60,000 nucleotides of DNA from Owenia fusiformis (taxonomy: Eukaryota; Annelida; Polychaeta; Sabellida; Oweniidae): NCBI GenBank assembly GCA_903813345.2, contig CAIIXF020000012.1, forward strand, positions 16,860,020 through 16,920,019, read 5' to 3'. Numbering within the stretch: position 1 is the first letter of the stretch; each line of letters opens with the position of its first letter. Shown here piece after piece: positions 10,735 through 20,872 of this stretch. Both the position numbers and the translations under genes were made by a program. The notes beneath the pieces were generated by a model. That model saw only the letters and a program-made list of their open reading frames with translations. It was not told the DNA's origin and searched no databases.

Positions 10735-11559
10735 GTCATAATCACAAAAATAAGGAAAACTTTGAATTTGACCTAGATTTTGACCTAGACATTTTTGTGT
10801 CCAAATTTTGAAGCTAGATTGCTTTTGAGGTACCCTTCATTTAAAGGCTTTCATTAAATTAATCTGTACTCGGTCGTATATATGTCGTATTTTACACTTC
10901 AAAAAAAATTTCCCATTGACTTAACATGGGGCACCAAATTTAGCGATTTTGAGTTTTCAAAACGCCATAACTTCCGATGAGTCTTGGTTTAATGATATTG
11001 CAGTTATACAATGCTATTATATACTAGTAGAGGTTATTTACTGAGAGGGATTCAATATTGGTTTTATTCCGGGACACATTATGATATTTCCCGAGGGCCC
11101 AGGGGGAATCTGGGATTACTGTACCCCTATCAATTTACCTTTTCGGGACCTAAATCCTATTACCTACCTTTTTACTCAATCAGGGAGAACGAATCCAAAG
11201 AGAACAATACTTCTACATGTGCGCTGTGCAAGATTTCCAATAGCTTGTCGTGTTTACCGAGAACGAAAGATGTTTGTCCACCATTTTGAATGATACTAAC
11301 TGGTATCAGGGTCATCAAGCTATGGAACAAGGGTTTATGATAATAGATTGGGTTACTATAGCTTTCAATGTTGAAGGCGATTGAACTATGTTATAAAACA
11401 ACTTCCAGTACATTATGATATTTAAAAGTATAAATTTTTGAAAATACATATAAAGAATCTTCGCCCGCAGGAGTGTGTGTATTTTGAATGCCTGAGAAGA
11501 ACGCAAATGGGTACTGGCCCGGTCTTCTGAAATTATACTATTAATTGGTGTTGTTGCAT
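10735..11559. other. Interior of foldback element right of the LTR element
   Basis: No gene seen. About 11255-11335 is a partial third copy of the arm repeated at 12475-12755 and 15140-15415 (GAGAACGAAAGATG, ...TTGAATGATACTAACTGG, ...CTATGGAACAAGGGTT). Confidence 0.5.
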
Positions 11560-11865
11560 CACTGCTCAAATCTAGAGGAGTGTTGTTGCATCTTCGGTTT
11601 GGAGTTGTTGCATCAATAGTGAGGAACTAAAACCGTGAACTTCTTGCTTCTTGATGATGCTACATGTACTACTAATGACAGTTTCTTTAAATATAGATCG
11701 TGCGCTAACTTCACGTGTATGGTTATTGAGAAACTCGTCCTAGAAATGGGTTTAAATTGGGGAAACAACATATCGTACCAAAATCTATCACCGGAAGTCT
11801 GGCCATCTTGATGCAACAACACGGTGTTGTTGCATCACGATACTCCCCAGTGAGATCAGGGACTA
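11560..11865 (-). repeat. Right arm of ~300-bp inverted repeat (partner 2120-2420)
   Basis: Reverse complement of 2120-2420 with scattered mismatches, including the near-perfect palindrome with GATGCAACAACAC arms at about 11810-11836. Further GATGCAACAAC motifs lie inside it. Confidence 0.75.
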
Positions 11866-12474
11866 TAACAAAGTTTCAAGTTTTACCACTGGAGATGCTG
11901 AATGATGTTGGGATTGTTTTGGAAATTGGAGTTTGCTTTTTTGCTAGGTTTATTTACAGTTTTCGGTCCTCTCCATTTGGCACTTGTGCTTAGATATTTT
12001 ATATGGAATAAACCTGATCATTTTATAACAAAAATGGTGACCTTATCCTACAGAAACAAAGATTATGCTTCACAGCAAATTCAGAGGGCGATACTGTGTT
12101 GCATTTGTTCTCGGGAATTGATTGTACTTTCCATTGGCAACAAATACATATCCTTAGACAGAGGAATGAAAAAGCGTTATAGGGCCCAAACTTCCTTTAT
12201 TTAGAATTGCTTACATTCACAAAGGCATGAAATGTGAGAAAAGTGTCAACTTTGTTTTCATTAATGGAAGAAGAACATACGAAAGTTGACTCTAAAACAT
12301 TTTTAGGGAGTTTCAATAAGATAAACTTGAGAAGACGATAAACTAGTTGTTATCTATGACTCAGGACTTTATTGATAGTTGTTGACTAATGCTCAATCTA
12401 CAAAAAAGTTTGCAAGGATGATTCTTTGTATGAAAATCGTTGCGGTTCAAGCTTTTGTGCATTCTGGGTCAATG
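11866..12474. other. Non-coding, nothing identified
   Basis: A plus-strand frame near 11900-12200 is hydrophobic at its start, but it matches nothing that I recognise. Confidence 0.4.
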
Positions 12475-13557
12475 TTAACACTGTTCCACACTGCTGGATG
12501 ACTCTAACTGCAGTTAGCTTCATTCAAGATGGTTGTCGAAATTCTTTCATTTTCGATAAACGCCCGATTACAGCTAAACCAAGCTTAATCTGTATCCCAA
12601 AAGTTTCGCCATGCAAAATAATAAAGCTCAGATTGTAAACAACCACAGATGGAGGCTCAAACACCCGCGATATTGGAGAATTTTAATTAAAGAAAACGGC
12701 TTCACTTAGAATGACTCTAACTGAAGTTGATGATGACGCTAACACCAACATGATATTCACTATTGGTGACTCTAACTGAATGGATATTTAAGTTTTATTC
12801 CGAATGGAATAAAACTTCACGTTGGTGTGTGATTATTAAATAAAATCTATTCCCCTATTAGCTTTGTTTATAGGAAATATAACGTGTAATGTTTTGCACA
12901 TTGTATCGTTTGCGTATTCTCAACCTCAGATTGTAGCTGTTGCAATTGAAATATTTTTAAAATCCTAAAATATGAGAATGAAATGAAACACCATTCGACA
13001 GTTCGACCTTATCTATTCCTTGTTTGAATGAAACGCCCATTGAACCCAAAATATTAGATAAACTGGATAATATTGTTAGGATGCTTTTTTGACGTCTCAG
13101 TAATCGAATTGTACAGGGTGTCCAAAAGTATATTTATAATTACAATATAAATGCTGTGTGAAGTGTAAAAATACTCTATAGGCTCAGTACTTCTCCCAAA
13201 AATCGGTCGATTTGGGACTCGGGCGATTGGGTTTCGGAACATTGGTTTGTTGCCAGTGTGTTATGCTTTTAAGTATTCACATACTAAGGAAATATAAACA
13301 AAACAACTCTACAACATACTTTCTACATACATCTTTTAAGTTATAGCAAAACCATAAAATAATACGTCATGAAAATGGCTGCCAATTTTGTGTCGTTACT
13401 AAGACCGTGTCATTGGAATGTAAAAGATGGTTCTAAGTTAATTAAGTACATGTTATGTTAAGTAAATTCAAATGATTCACGCAAAGAATTCAATTGAAAC
13501 GATCCCCTACTTTTCAAGTTTTCAGTTTCACTGGCAAAATTGTCTGAAGAAGGTGAA

Positions 13558-14160
13558 AGGTCCATGTGCAGTATGGTCATATCTTTCACCATGAGTACTT
13601 TCTGGGCATAAATACAGTGTTTTTTATTAAAACAATATGTTTTCTTTCAAGTGAAGTCCCCATGATGATAAAAATGTCAATCGAACAATTCAAAAATTAT
13701 AGAAAGGGTCAAAATGTTGAACTTATTTGCTCAAAAGGATCTTCTTTTTCTGATTTTTATTGCATGGAAACAATATCCAACAAGGATCTAAAACATCTTC
13801 AAAAGTAGAATGGTATTGAAAGTTGGATTTATATTTTATTATCATTTATCACATTTCAATACCCATCCCCTTTTCAGAAGTTATGAATATAGTGTAGAAG
13901 AAACTTTTGATATATTTAAATTGAGGAAAACAAGATCCTCTTTTTCGAAAATAAGCCTTACAGTTTTAAAAAAGTGACAAGGTGGGGTCCTAATCCATAA
14001 TTTTTCAGAGAGTTGGATTTATATTTTATTATCATGGGGACTTCACTTTAAAGAAAAAATATTGTTTTAATAAAAAAAAAACAGCATTTATGTCCAGAAA
14101 TAACTCATGGTGAAAGATATGACTGTCTAAAATCACTTGCCATACTGCACATGGACCTTT
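13558..14160. mobile_element. Nested foldback element (~600 bp)
   Basis: The left arm begins AGGTCCATGTGCAGTATGG at 13558, and the right arm ends with its complement at about 14158. The inverted match runs roughly 115-130 bp through ACTTCA..TGAAAGAAAA-type sequence and GTCCCCATGATAAT. Non-autonomous; no open frame with features. Confidence 0.7.
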
Positions 14161-14329
14161 GCTTCAAAGTAGCCATTCATTACTTTTTGAGTTATAGTAA
14201 AATGCATAAAAATGGTAGCAATTTTTCAAAATAGTTGCTCATGAGGGAAATTGTCATTAGAAAGTATTTCATGCTTATGATTATTCAAATATAAAATGTC
14301 ATCGAAATTACTCCACTAAATGAAAAAAC

Positions 14330-14730
14330 AGCAGCAGTAGCTGATGAGCCAGCACCAGCTGCTAAAGAACCAGCAGCAGCTATAAAGAACTTGCATTAGC
14401 AACTCAGGAATCAGCAGCTGAAGACCCAACTTGAACTTTAGTTAGTTCAACTTGAACCAGTTGAACTAACACCAGCAACTGAAGAAACAGCATCAGCAAC
14501 TGAAGAACCAGCATCAGCAACTGAAGAACCATCATCAGCAACTGAAGAACCAGCATCAGCAACTGAAGAACCAGCATCAGCAACTGAAGCATAAGCAACG
14601 TAAGAACCAGCAGCTGAAGAACCTGCACCAGCAGTTGAAGAACCAGTAACTGAAGCAACAGCACCAGTAACTGAAGAACCTGCTACAGTAGCTGAAAAAC
14701 CTGCTACAGTAACTGAAGAACCTACTACAG
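14330..14730 (+). repeat. Degenerate 21-bp coding-like minisatellite (EEPASAT)
   Basis: Tandem 21-bp units of the type CAGCAACTGAAGAACCAGCAT. In one plus frame they read EEPASATEEPASAT, flanked by related Ala/Glu/Pro-rich sequence (ADEPAPAAKEP upstream, EEPATVAEKPATVTEEP downstream). Stops and frame slips interrupt the frame, for example near 14400 and 14595. It looks like a decayed repeat exon of a low-complexity protein, or a minisatellite that happens to read well. Confidence 0.6.
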
Positions 14731-15415
14731 TAAGCCAAATCTTTTAGAATATAATAAGCTACTCAACTTTTAGAAAAAAGGAATGTATATCTCTAGCCCT
14801 CAGTTTTTGAAAGAAATTTTGAGATGAGGATTTGGACGGGCATTCGAGCCACATACTTTCCTGAAATCCAGACAGCAATGACAGAGCAATGTATTTTTTA
14901 AATACCAAAGAACATCTTCATCATAAATGTCATAAATTGGATCCAAGGTGATCAAAAGGAAAGTGTACAATAATCACTTCTCATTGCAATAAATATAATG
15001 AAAGTAAGCTGGGCGTCTCTCACTGTCCATGCGATGGTGCTAGAATTAAATAGATACTAAGCCTATTTCAAAACAGAAATGATATCAACCAACAAAAACA
15101 GTCCATAGCAATAAGACCGTGCATGTATTCATCCCATAACGTTAGCTTCATTCTCCGTTTCTGTTAGTGTCATTCCTACTTCATCATCAACTTCAGTTAG
15201 AGTCATTCTAAGTGAGGGCCGTTTTCTTTAAATTTCTCCAATATTGCGGGTGTTTGAGCCTTTATTTGTGGTTGTTTACAATCATAACTTTTGGAACCCA
15301 GATTCAACTTAGTTCAGCTGAAATCGAAGGTTTATCGAAAACGAAAGATTTTTGGCAACCATCTTGAATGAAGCTAACTGAAGTTAGAGTCATTCAGCTG
15401 TGGAACAGTGGTTAA

Positions 15416-16367
15416 GGCTGTCTGTAAAGTCATGTCTATACGTTTCCAGGCAAACTGTTTGATTGGTCAATGTCACATTTTTAGTGATGATTTTTATATG
15501 ACATGCTCAAACAGATTAATTTTTGGGCATTCTTGGTAAATGCTAAGGATCACCCATTTGTGGGGATGTGGTGTACATTATTCTGTCCTTGTTTTCATTG
15601 AATAAAAATATAAGCTGTTCTATTTTTAATTCTATTTTGAATATAGGCCATATATTATAATGAGTAAACCTTCAAGCAAGCCATATTACAAGGTAAAACA
15701 TAGTACAAAAAAATCAAAATAACCAAAAAACTCCCCTTCTATCTTTTCTATACCTTACCTCATTTGACCTATTCTTTTGAGATTTTAATACACCTTCCTT
15801 GAGAGTTTTGAATGACTTATAATATGGTTCCTTGGTTTTTGGACCTCTTCAACTTTAGAAAGGCCAGGGGGGTTCATATGACTCTGCTCATTAGTGTTAT
15901 GAAAAATGTATCGCCCACATTGGGGTAAATGTGAATTACCTGTCTTTTGTCTCTTCAACTGATTAGTGTTGTGAACCCCGGGAAAAATCTATGTAAGATC
16001 ACCCATTGGTGGGGGTCATATTGTTGTACATATTTGTGACTTTGCATTTTACTTTTTTTCAATAACTTTCAATAAAAGTAGTGGAGCGATTTTGTTGTTT
16101 GATATGTGCCAAATAAAAAAGAAAATTACACTTCCTTATGAAAATTCAGCTAGTAAGCGGCCATTTTTATAATGTTATTTTACAATTTTCACAATAATTG
16201 GAAAAGTAGTTGAGGGATTTTGTAAAAATGGCAGCCAGGATATTCAATGGGATTTGCTACGCCTTACCGTTGCTGAATGGTACATCTGTCAACAATATAA
16301 TGATATTCATGCAATCTGTCAGCCATATGCCCTGGAGTCCCCGTAAATAATTTGAAAAAAAACTTGC
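15416..16367. other. Non-coding, nothing identified
   Basis: I searched this stretch for the missing third exon of SCP copy 2 on the minus strand and did not see it. Confidence 0.4.
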
Positions 16368-18118
16368 CTTAAACAAATTAGCAAAGAACTCTTCGACAGG
16401 CTCAGTCGGCATTCCTTTTTTTATCGCTATCCAAAATTCCACTATTCGTGAACTCCATGTTTGTGAAAAGGAATTTTTTTCTATACCACTTCCAAATGCC
16501 CTGAATATGTCTACAACTGTATCTGCTGAAGGGCCTTGTAAATTAGCTGGAAAAGAATAGAATGATGAATGATTTCAAGGCATATAACTTTACAGGAATT
16601 TATTATACAGGTATTCTCTGCAAATATGGAATCTGATAAATTGATGGGTTGAGATGAAATTGTTTTTGCTTCCAATATCAAGGATGGAACCATGATTTCC
16701 CTTAAAGCATCATATAACAAGCAAGGTCCCAATGATATGTACAGTCTAGAAATAATTATTATAAGGTTATCCTGAAGAAATAAACCAAATGAATTGAGTA
16801 TAAAATCAAAGTAAGGCAATGACAGAGAAATTCCTCATAATTAGATTTATTATTTCATTGGTTCATTCATGTTTCTCGCTTTCTCATTGGAAAAGAACCG
16901 ATCAAGTGTTTAAAAATATGAGGGTGTATCCCTCTTTATCCCATACTTGGACGTGTTACGGGTACATAAAGCCGGTTTGTAAAAACTTATATTTTCATCA
17001 GCGGGCAGATATAGCTTTACGTCCCGCTCCGAGCTGGCAGATATAGTATATCTGCCCGCTACGTCATAATCGCTGTTCCCGTATTGGTCCTTTTTTGTAA
17101 CGTTCGCATACTGTAAACGGCAATTGAGAAAAACGCAGACAATCGCGATCTGTTATATGCTTTCAAGAAGGGAAGGAGCAGTATGCCCCGTTAATAATCA
17201 ATAATTTGAACAGGAAAATCCGGCTACGGACAAGAATACAAAACTGGACATGAATATTTTAAAATAATTCCACGGTTTGTTGCTAAGTTTCTGAACTTTG
17301 GCCAATTGAACAATGTGATTGGTATGGTATAAACAGATCATTCTATAGTCGGTTCAAGATATTGGGATTTTCCCTTGGCCAATATAATATATCTACCCTC
17401 GGGACCTACGGCCCTCGGGCAGGTATATTATATTGGCCTCGGGATAATCCCGATATCCTGAACCTCATATAGGATAATCTCTACGTCTTCTGCAGTCTCC
17501 GGATGCAGCCTCCCTTTCATATGTATATACCAAGGAACATATACCTTGGTACTTTTTGTAAGCAGTGGATAAATATATGTATTTAGAAAATTTACACTAA
17601 TTTAAGCATGGGACAAGGCTTTTAAACCATGTTGTCGTACCTGATGATTAACACATTTTTGTTACTTGACTTTACATGAGCCTTAAAGTAACAATGGCCA
17701 ATAGAAGTTTTGAAAGTTTAATTTAGAACAGGACAAATATTCAAGATTTACTCATGAAATGATTTGTATGCGGACTCCTGAATATTTTTTTATCTCCTTA
17801 TCAGTTGTCTGCTTATGGAAATATCATCCATTCACTATCAAAAAACAATCAAGAGTAAAAAAATAAGATATCTTCTATGTGTATATTTATACTACAAAAA
17901 TATCTTATGAATTGCTATAATGTAAAACCAACTGAAACAAGGTTTTTGAAAGATATCAAAATATTTTCAATCGCAGAATAAATTTTTTCCCCTCTACCTG
18001 ACTTTATGATACGATCTGCTTTAATCATAAAATCTTCTGGCTTGCAGATTCCATCAGGATGCCAAGCAAAAAGTACTGTTGAGAATTTTCTGATCCAAAT
18101 ACGGGGAATATCATCCAT
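16368..18118 (-). pseudogene. Sarcoplasmic calcium-binding protein-like, partial tandem copy 2
   Basis: Two exons are visible. Exon A, 17998-18118, encodes MDDIPRIWIRKFSTVLFAWH then PDGICKPEDFMIKADRIIKS. Exon B, 16368-16546, encodes ANLQGPSADTVVDIFRAF, GSGIEKNSFSQTWSSRIV, EFWIAIKKGMPTEPVEEF then FANLFK. Both match copy 1 (38893-42858) exactly in length (121 and 179 nt) and phase, and both are free of stops. Exon A ends at a GT donor. Exon B ends AAG followed by GCAAGT, a non-canonical GC donor. No third exon with EF-hands 3 and 4 is seen downstream. The intron carries a GC-rich hairpin island (16999-17462), and a small transposon (18154-18479) sits 36 bp upstream of exon A. The protein differences between copies are many but the frame is kept, so it could be a live gene with a distant last exon; a truncated duplicate is more likely. 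Confidence 0.7.
16999..17462. mobile_element. GC-rich hairpin island in SCP copy-2 intron
   Basis: Two strong inverted repeats mark this CpG-rich patch. At 17000-17060 the 14-base arms AGCGGGCAGATATA / TATATCTGCCCGCT face each other. At 17352-17462 arms of about 50 bases fold with few mismatches around a short loop (left GTTCAAGATATTGGGATT, right ending in its near complement). It is probably a small non-autonomous DNA element; ends and target duplication are not defined. Confidence 0.55.
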
Positions 18119-18153
18119 CTGAAACATCAATATTATCCTTAGCAAGTTAATAA

Positions 18154-18479
18154 CACTCTTAAAAATGAATTTTTTGAGTATTTCCCAAGTATAAAAATTA
18201 CTTAAAGTTAAATACTTAGTTTTACTTCATTTCACTTAGGTTTAACTTATATTGTCATTTTGAGTTTTTTAATTGCTTAATTATGTAAATGAGTATTACA
18301 ATTACTACAGTAAGTATTTCAATTTCTCTCCTTGCATTAGTAAATTCACCATAAATGAATTACTCAAAAATTACTTAAAAATTATTCAGTAGTTCAAGAT
18401 TATTTAAGTAATTTTTGACTTAAAATGAGTAGTACAATTTCTCAATATAAGGAAATCCAAGTAATAATTTTTAAGAGTG
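18154..18479. mobile_element. 326-bp AT-rich TIR element (MITE)
   Basis: Perfect 13-bp terminal inverted repeats, CACTCTTAAAAAT at 18154 and its complement ending at 18479. The interior is full of TTACTTAA / GAGTA motifs and has no open frame. It is absent from the equivalent place upstream of SCP copy 1 exon A (around 42880), so it inserted after the duplication or was lost there. Confidence 0.7.
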
Positions 18480-20027
18480 AATTATATATACTCTCCTCGG
18501 GTAAAATACCCACTATTTATCTCATTAATAGTAAATAATACATCTTATGATATTATTTAAAACTAGATTATATTAAATGATGAACTCACATGTTGTATTT
18601 TATTATCCATAGTAAAATGGTGAATAATCTTGTTAAGCAATTTAAAGATTATACTTTGGTACAATTGAAATACTAGATATACAGAAATATGTGCATTTAC
18701 AATGCAGAGACATAAAAATACTTGTTTTTTGTATGGTCAAGGTAAGAACTTATTCAGTCAAAATGAAATGACATTTAAAACATGATATATTTTGACAGGT
18801 ATCTATTTTCTCCAATATGCGCACAGTTCCAATGACCGCACAGTTCCAATGACCGCACATGCCACTTTCATGTTGAATATGGTCTCAAGAAAAAATGAAG
18901 TTAAATGCATTAGTCTCAATCATTTACACAAGATATGATTGATGACTATATTTTAATTCAGAGAAGGAAATTTAAGAGGTTAAGAGTATGTAACCCTCGT
19001 GATATCAAACTAAAATATTATTGGCAACATTTGTTTCTAAATTTTTTGTATGTGCGATTGTTGGAATATCTCAAAATCCTTTTAAATTTCAATTTGAAGA
19101 GAATACAGTATCATAAATATGGAAATTATTTAATCATTATCAATTGTCATTTTAAAGTTGTCTTGAATTATAAAAAGTGATATTTAGTCTACCAAAGTTT
19201 TTACTTTTTAATTCAGTGGCACTGCAACAGTGTCAGTGATTAATGCCATCTAATGGGTATATTTATATTTTTACCACTAACATATTACTTGTACTGCATT
19301 CATCAACATAAAAACCATACACTGTTGTTGAAAGTCACCTTGTCAGCTTCTCTAGTCATGTACTAGATCAATCATCAACTAATAAATAATAGTAGAAATA
19401 GAGGCCAAAGTATTTGTTTCAGTTCACCAAGTTTAAAATAGTTTACCACATATGGTAAGGTATTTTGATATATTGTAAACAAAATTAAATATCCATCCAT
19501 TTTCTGATGGTATTTTAGCAAAATAAAACCTAGTTGATTATATTTAGTATACACATGCAATTCAGTTAAAAAATCAAGCAGAGTTCCATAAAACCATTCT
19601 TTGTGTCCTTATTCATATAGTTGAAAATGAAATCCATTCCTGCCACTAAAGATAAGTTGTAGCTTACAGTAAAATTTTAAATGTTTGGAACTACTTTGAA
19701 TTTAAAAGATAAGCAATCAAAGGACCATATTGATGGTATTATATATATGTAAAAATAGAAACATTTATATATATCCTAACTTTTGCATATTTTAGTTTGT
19801 TTTGTAGTTAAGCCATCATATCTGTGGTCTCTTATATTTTGATGCTTCTCTGCCATGCTCTGCCATGTTATTTTCGGAAAAATTAACATGGCTGAAACTC
19901 CCTAAATTACAAAAGGCCACAGCTTTACTGCACATTATATATAACTATCTGAAATATGCAAAAGTTAGGACAAGTACATACGTTTCTATTGTGTATATAC
20001 TGTTGCAGTATGATTTAATCGCAAGAG
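18480..20027. other. Upstream of SCP copy 2; mostly featureless
   Basis: About 18560-18720 resembles 42950-43100 upstream of SCP copy 1, sharing TACTTTGGTA, AATTGAAATA and AATGCAGAGACATAAA. The SCP duplication therefore includes upstream or 5' intron sequence. GCACAGTTCCAATGACC occurs twice in tandem near 18820-18855. No other gene is seen. Confidence 0.5.
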
Positions 20028-20855
20028 CATTCCATTCTCTCTTTATCTTCTGTTGTAGAGTTTGTAACGATGTACTAGTAATTGATCAAGGGTGTCTGTA
20101 GACATTGTTTTCAGGACAACCCCAAGCGCAAGAGTGGTGTCCAGGAATTTTGGAGGCTACATATCAGGTGGAATATAAAAGCAGGTGTTTTCTGTTTAAG
20201 AAAGTCAATTGTCGATTTAGCTTGATGCTATAGCGCCCCATCCTGTTGAAAAATAAGAGTATCTGAATATGCGCCTTATCTGTGGTAGAAGATTTTATCT
20301 AATTGATTTTTTTGGTAGTATTCTGCATTCATCTTTGCTTCTTTTTCAATGAAAACCATGTCAGTTTTCCCCTTTATAGAAAAGGCTATTGATGCCATGA
20401 CTTTGTGTGAAGCGTTTTCGAGGATGGAGCAGCCGTGACTTGCTAACCTCCTTCTTGCACAGCAGAAGAATAAATCCTATTTTTTTTACTGTTTCTCAGT
20501 TAATACAACTATTTGTTGTATTAACTGAGAAAGTATTGTATTCATTTAGGTCAATGCGACCTTGCTACAATATAACAAATTTTTCAGCATTACTGGGTGA
20601 CACAAAACCTTTTATTAAGTGACATTACATTCAGATGGAAATGTAGGGTGAATCAATTTTTAAATATCTCGTTTATGTCGTGCCCCATGCCTATGTACGC
20701 CTTGATCGTTTATTACTACAAATAATAAAAATGGGGGTTAACATGTTTGCTCCTGACAGATGATTTCTTTAACTTGTGTGAAAATATTAGGATCTGGCTG
20801 CTTCATATAAGCGAGGGAGTATATCAGTTGTGTACGGATTTTTTGGCTCACCCTG
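20028..20855 (-). mobile_element. Mariner-type element, copy A (decayed, 5'-truncated)
   Basis: On the minus strand the sequence keeps mariner transposase hallmarks across frame slips: GKTDMVFIE, NAEYY, LLPQI, then FQQDGAL, AKSTIDFLKQKTPAF and, further on, a stretch like WGCLE.NVYRHP. FQQDG holds the second catalytic Asp of this DDE/D family. One end is preserved: TACAGGGTGAGCCAAAAAAT (minus strand) at 20857-20838. The other end is missing. A perfect 15-bp hairpin (CTCAGTTAATACAAC) lies near 20505-20540. Stops and frameshifts make it inactive. Confidence 0.75.
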
Positions 20856-20872
20856 TACAAGTTCATAGTAGT

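Larger units (their letters stand above)
12475..15415. mobile_element. Inverted-repeat-bounded composite (2.9 kb)
   Basis: The left arm (about 12475-12755) and the right arm (about 15140-15415) are reverse complements over about 280 bp with moderate divergence. Both carry GACTCTAACTG.AGTTAGC, AAACAACCACA and AGGCTCAAACACCCGC. The arms enclose a smaller foldback element (13558-14160) and a degenerate minisatellite (14330-14730). No transposase is seen. Target duplications were not found, so the exact ends are uncertain. Confidence 0.65.

Noticed and set aside
11902-12204. 100-codon plus-strand frame with hydrophobic start
   Set aside because: No homology recognised, no supporting splice or start context; probably chance.
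13100-13140. TACAGGGTGTCCAAAAGT as a mariner end
   Set aside because: A single end only; no partner inverted repeat or transposase sequence nearby.
14404-14664. Leu-rich minus-strand open frame
   Set aside because: It is the antisense of the 21-bp EEPASAT-type minisatellite; the Leu pattern follows from the repeat.
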